A stretch of 64,000 bases of DNA, taken from the NCBI GenBank assembly GCA_022843845.1, contig JALHMW010000002.1, forward strand, positions 27,559 through 91,558. The letters run 5' to 3'. Positions 61,259 through 64,000 of this stretch are shown one piece after another (position 1 is the stretch's first letter; the number at the start of each line of letters is the position of its first letter). The notes under the pieces are model-generated. The model was not told the DNA's origin, did no database searches, and saw nothing but the letters and a program-made list of their open reading frames with translations. The DNA is from Archangium sp. Lineage in GTDB: Bacteria > Myxococcota > Myxococcia > Myxococcales > Myxococcaceae. The position numbers and the translations under genes were made by a program.

Positions 61259-62824
61259 ATGAATCGACTGCTCGCCTTCTCGATCGCCGCGCTCCTCGCT
61301 CAGTCCTCCGAGGCCTTCTGCGGCTTCTACGTCTCGGGCGGCGGCGCCGAACTCTTCAACAACGCGACCCAGGTCGCCCTCATGCGCAACGGCACCCGCA
61401 CGGTGCTGTCGATGCAGAACGACTACCAGGGCCCGCTCGAGGACTTCGCGATGGTGATCCCGGTGCCGGTGGTGCTCAAGAAGGAGCAGGTCAAGGTGCT
61501 CAAGAAGCAGGTCTTCACCAAGCTCGACACGCTCTCGGCGCCGCGGCTCGTCGAATACTGGGAGCAGGACCCCTGCCCGAAGCCGATGAACGAGTCCTTT
61601 GGCTACGGAGGACTGGGCACCATGGGCACGGGGCGCGGCGCGGGTGGTTTCGGCAGCATCAGCCTTGGTGCGCGCTCGAGGGTGACCGTCGAAGCCGAGT
61701 TCGACGTCGGCGAGTACGAGGTGGTGGTGCTCTCGGCCGAAGACGCGCTCGGCCTCGAGACCTGGCTCACCGAGAAGAACTACAAGATCCCCTCGGGGGC
61801 GGCGCCGCTGTTCCGCCCGTACATTCAGCAGGGCATGAAGTTCTTCGTCGCGAAGGTGAACGTGAAGAAGGTCGCGTTCGAGAAGGGCCGCGCGAAGCTG
61901 TCGCCGCTGCGGTTCCACTACGACTCCGAGAAGTTCGAGCTGCCGGTGCGCCTCGGCCTCATCAACGCGAAGGACACCCAGGATCTCATCGTTCACGTGC
62001 TCGCGCGCGGGCAGCGCTACGAGGTGGCGAACGCTCCCAACACGACGATCCCCACGAACATCGATCTCGTGCCCAGCGCGAAGAGCGAGTTCGGCCCGTT
62101 CTACGCCTCGCTGTTCGACAAGACGCAGGCGAAGCAGAAGGGGAGCGTGGTCACCGAGTACGCCTGGGACGCGATGAGCTGCGACCCCTGCCCGACGCCC
62201 GCGCTGACAGAAGCCGAGCTGATCGATCTCGGCCTCGACGTGATCGACGCGGCGGCTGAGTACGTCGAGCCCGAGATCGAAGTGAAGAACGCCGACAAGC
62301 TGACGGCGCAGCAGAAGCAGATGCTCGAGGCGATGCTCACGAACACGAAACGCCAGCTCAAGGCGCAGCACAACCGTGGTGGCCGGGGCGCGGGGTTCGT
62401 CGTCACGCGCCTCCACGCTCGCTACACGAAGGACTCGCTCGGCGAAGATCTCGTCTTCCGCGCCGCGGCCCCGATTCAGGGTGGCCGCGAGTGGATGAAG
62501 GACGCGGAGGGCCTCGAGCGCGGCGCGACGCCGTCGAGCCAGAACAACTTCCAGGCGCGTTACGCCATTCGCTACCCGTGGACCGGGCCGGCCGCCTGCA
62601 AGACGCCGCAGTGGGGCGTGTGGGGCGGCAAGCCGGGGAAGGACTCCGACTTCGCGGGGAGCGGCGGAAAGTCGGCAGGCTCGGCGCTCGAGACGGCGTT
62701 CGTGAAGCGCGACAAGCCGCTCGAGAAGCTGATCGAGAGCCCGATCGCCGAGCTCGAGCTCAAGGCAAAGAAGGCGGGCGCTGGCCTGTCGCTGAAGGCG
62801 AAGGCTTCGAAGGCGGCTCCCTGA
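61259..62824 (+). CDS. DUF2330 family exported protein, copy 1
   Basis: 521 aa. Signal peptide ending near SSEAFCGFYV; the mature N-terminus has the conserved FCGFYVxGGGAELFNNA. Then FAMVIPVPV, PRLVEYWEQDPC, EAEFDVGEYEVVVLSAEDALGLE, PFYASLFDKTQA and DPCPTPAL. The C-terminal region has helical (ADKLTAQQKQMLEAML) and mixed parts and ends in a Lys/Ala tail. DUF2330 proteins are surface or periplasmic in myxobacteria and related bacteria, function unknown. Tandem with a close copy 93 bases on. Confidence 0.82.
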   Translation: MNRLLAFSIAALLAQSSEAFCGFYVSGGGAELFNNATQVALMRNGTRTVLSMQNDYQGPLEDFAMVIPVPVVLKKEQVKVLKKQVFTKLDTLSAPRLVEYWEQDPCPKPMNESFGYGGLGTMGTGRGAGGFGSISLGARSRVTVEAEFDVGEYEVVVLSAEDALGLETWLTEKNYKIPSGAAPLFRPYIQQGMKFFVAKVNVKKVAFEKGRAKLSPLRFHYDSEKFELPVRLGLINAKDTQDLIVHVLARGQRYEVANAPNTTIPTNIDLVPSAKSEFGPFYASLFDKTQAKQKGSVVTEYAWDAMSCDPCPTPALTEAELIDLGLDVIDAAAEYVEPEIEVKNADKLTAQQKQMLEAMLTNTKRQLKAQHNRGGRGAGFVVTRLHARYTKDSLGEDLVFRAAAPIQGGREWMKDAEGLERGATPSSQNNFQARYAIRYPWTGPAACKTPQWGVWGGKPGKDSDFAGSGGKSAGSALETAFVKRDKPLEKLIESPIAELELKAKKAGAGLSLKAKASKAAP

Positions 62825-62917
62825 CGCTCTGAGTCGGAACCGAACGCTCCGGGCAATCGTCCCACCGGGCCGCGTCGGAATCGGTATGGTCCGCGCATCT
62901 TTTCGGGGAGCTTCGAC

Positions 62918-64000
62918 ATGCGTTCATTCATCGGAATCGGCGTCGCTGCAGCGCTCGCCGCGACCTCGGCCTCGGCGTTCTGCGGCTTCTACGTCGCAGG
63001 CGGCGGCGCAGAGCTCTTCAACAACGCGACCCAGGTCGTGCTGATGCGCAACGGCACCCGGACGGTGCTGTCGATGCAGAACAGCTACCAGGGCCCGCCA
63101 GAAGACTTCGCGATGGTGATTCCGGTGCCGGTCGTCCTCCAGAAAGAGAACGTCAAGACGCTCAGCCGCGGGGTCTTCGACAAGATCGACAAGCTCTCGG
63201 CCCCGCGCCTCGTCGAGTACTGGGAGCAGGACCCCTGCTATCAGCCCGAGTACGAGCGCGCAGAGCGCAGCGCGAAGAAGTCGATGGCGATGCCGATGGC
63301 GGCGCCTGCCCCTGGTCGCATGGACCTCGATGACCGCGTCACGGTCGAGGCGCAGTTCGACGTCGGTGAGTACGAGATCGTCGTGCTCTCGGCCGAAGAC
63401 GCGATGGGGCTCGAGCGCTGGCTGAAGAAGAACGGCTACAACATTCCCTCGGGCGCCGAGCCGCTGTTCCGCCCGTACATCCAGCAGGGCATGAAGTTCT
63501 TCGTCGCCAGGGTGAACGCGAAGAAGGTCACCTTCGTCGATGGGCAGGCCCGGCTCTCGCCGCTGCGCTTCTTCTATGACTCCGAAAAGTTCGAGCTGCC
63601 GGTGCGCCTCGGCCTCATCAACGCGAAGGACAAGCAGGACCTGATCATTCACGTGCTCGCGCGCGGCCAACGCTATGAGGTCGCCAACAAGCCGAACGTC
63701 ACGATCCCCACCAACATCGACCTCGTCCCGAGCACCAAAAACGAGTTCGGGCCGTTCTACGCCTCGCTGTTCGACAAGACGCAGGCGAAGGCGGGCGGGG
63801 CGGTGGTGACCGAATACGCCTGGGACGCGAACTCGTGCGACCCCTGCCCGACGCCCGCGCTCTCGATGGGCGATCTGCTCGCGTTCGGCATCGACGTGAT
63901 CGACGGCGCCTCGACCGCTGCGTTGGAGCCGGCGATCGAAGTGAAGAACCTCTCGGAGCTGCCGCAGCAGGAGCAGCAGTACGTCGCGCAAGGCGTGAAC
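62918..64000 (+). CDS. DUF2330 family exported protein, copy 2 (3' truncated by window edge)
   Basis: Frame open from ATG 62918 (GGGGAG upstream) to the last base, 361 codons so far. Signal peptide (VAAALAATSASAFCGFYV). It matches copy 1 almost position for position through FAMVIPVPV, EYWEQDPC, FDVGEYEIVVLSAED, YIQQGMKFFVA, LRLGLINAKD-like and PFYASLFDKTQAK, but differs in the variable segment after EQDPC, where a Met/Pro/Ala-rich stretch (KSMAMPMAAPAPG) replaces the Gly-rich one. A tandem duplication. Confidence 0.82.
   Translation, partial: MRSFIGIGVAAALAATSASAFCGFYVAGGGAELFNNATQVVLMRNGTRTVLSMQNSYQGPPEDFAMVIPVPVVLQKENVKTLSRGVFDKIDKLSAPRLVEYWEQDPCYQPEYERAERSAKKSMAMPMAAPAPGRMDLDDRVTVEAQFDVGEYEIVVLSAEDAMGLERWLKKNGYNIPSGAEPLFRPYIQQGMKFFVARVNAKKVTFVDGQARLSPLRFFYDSEKFELPVRLGLINAKDKQDLIIHVLARGQRYEVANKPNVTIPTNIDLVPSTKNEFGPFYASLFDKTQAKAGGAVVTEYAWDANSCDPCPTPALSMGDLLAFGIDVIDGASTAALEPAIEVKNLSELPQQEQQYVAQGVN

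Noticed and set aside
60427..62416. Long frames on both strands over the PHP and DUF2330 genes
   Set aside because: Arg/Ala/Pro-rich or Leu/Asp/Arg/His-rich shadow translations without start signals or motifs.

Overview
The window is a GC-rich, densely coding bacterial chromosome segment that reads as Myxococcota (myxobacteria). Grounds: a Ser/Thr kinase, a PilZ protein, an FHA/AAA+/Fis regulator, a truncated Hsp70 of the kind seen in Myxococcus, many lipoproteins with short Cys-rich modules or Asp-Ala-Gly linkers, a surface metallopeptidase with a MYXO-CTERM-like tail, DUF2330 proteins, and very strong G/C bias at third codon positions. That bias also produces very long antisense reading frames. 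No insertion sequence, prophage, CRISPR array or rRNA was seen.

Layout. 1-7.6 kb: the end of an unknown gene, a pyruvate dehydrogenase operon (E1 alpha, E1 beta, E2) followed by a free-standing GspE/PilB N-terminal domain protein, a lipoprotein, a PilZ gene behind a terminator-like leader, and a TPR protein coupled to a kinase. 7.7-12.5 kb: minus-strand cysteine desulfurase, DHH phosphoesterase, a Fic-fold protein with an altered active site, a selenocysteine tRNA (selC) and a TPR/zincin protein, then a divergent response regulator. 12.5-14.4 kb: groEL alone behind a promoter and CIRCE operator. 14.4-26 kb: haem lipoprotein, a frameshifted gene, an M1-like aminopeptidase lacking one zinc ligand, glgB, membrane and CHRD genes, an alpha-amylase lipoprotein and a Cys-rich lipoprotein. 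26-29 kb: a P450, small secreted or cytosolic proteins, and a PHP protein.

29-34 kb: two compact operons. One (minus strand) carries a Fis-like HTH protein, an FmdB zinc ribbon, a lipoprotein, a PQQ-repeat protein and a CULT (cereblon-like) domain protein. The other (plus strand) carries a HEAT/membrane protein, a Fur-family regulator, a TlpA-like thioredoxin lipoprotein and a PemK/MazF-like protein. 34-43.9 kb: a coiled-coil membrane protein, a lidless Hsp70, a large Cys-module lipoprotein, the MYXO-CTERM peptidase, PrkA and SpeD. 44-49.6 kb: a four-gene operon with a twin ArsA-type ATPase, a deoxynucleoside kinase, a DUF2314-like protein and an FHA/AAA+/Fis protein with a degenerate ATPase centre. 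49.6-57 kb: psuG, a hypothetical protein, a GHMP kinase (probable mevalonate pathway), an acyltransferase with seven N-terminal repeats, an SDR epimerase and HupE-like membrane genes. 57-64 kb: a coiled-coil protein, rpsA, a membrane PHP protein and two tandem DUF2330 proteins, the last cut by the window edge.

Recurring traits: many adjacent genes are coupled by a 4-base GTGA stop/start overlap, and several enzyme-fold proteins carry substituted catalytic or ligand residues. All functions are inferred from motifs read by eye; no database search was run.
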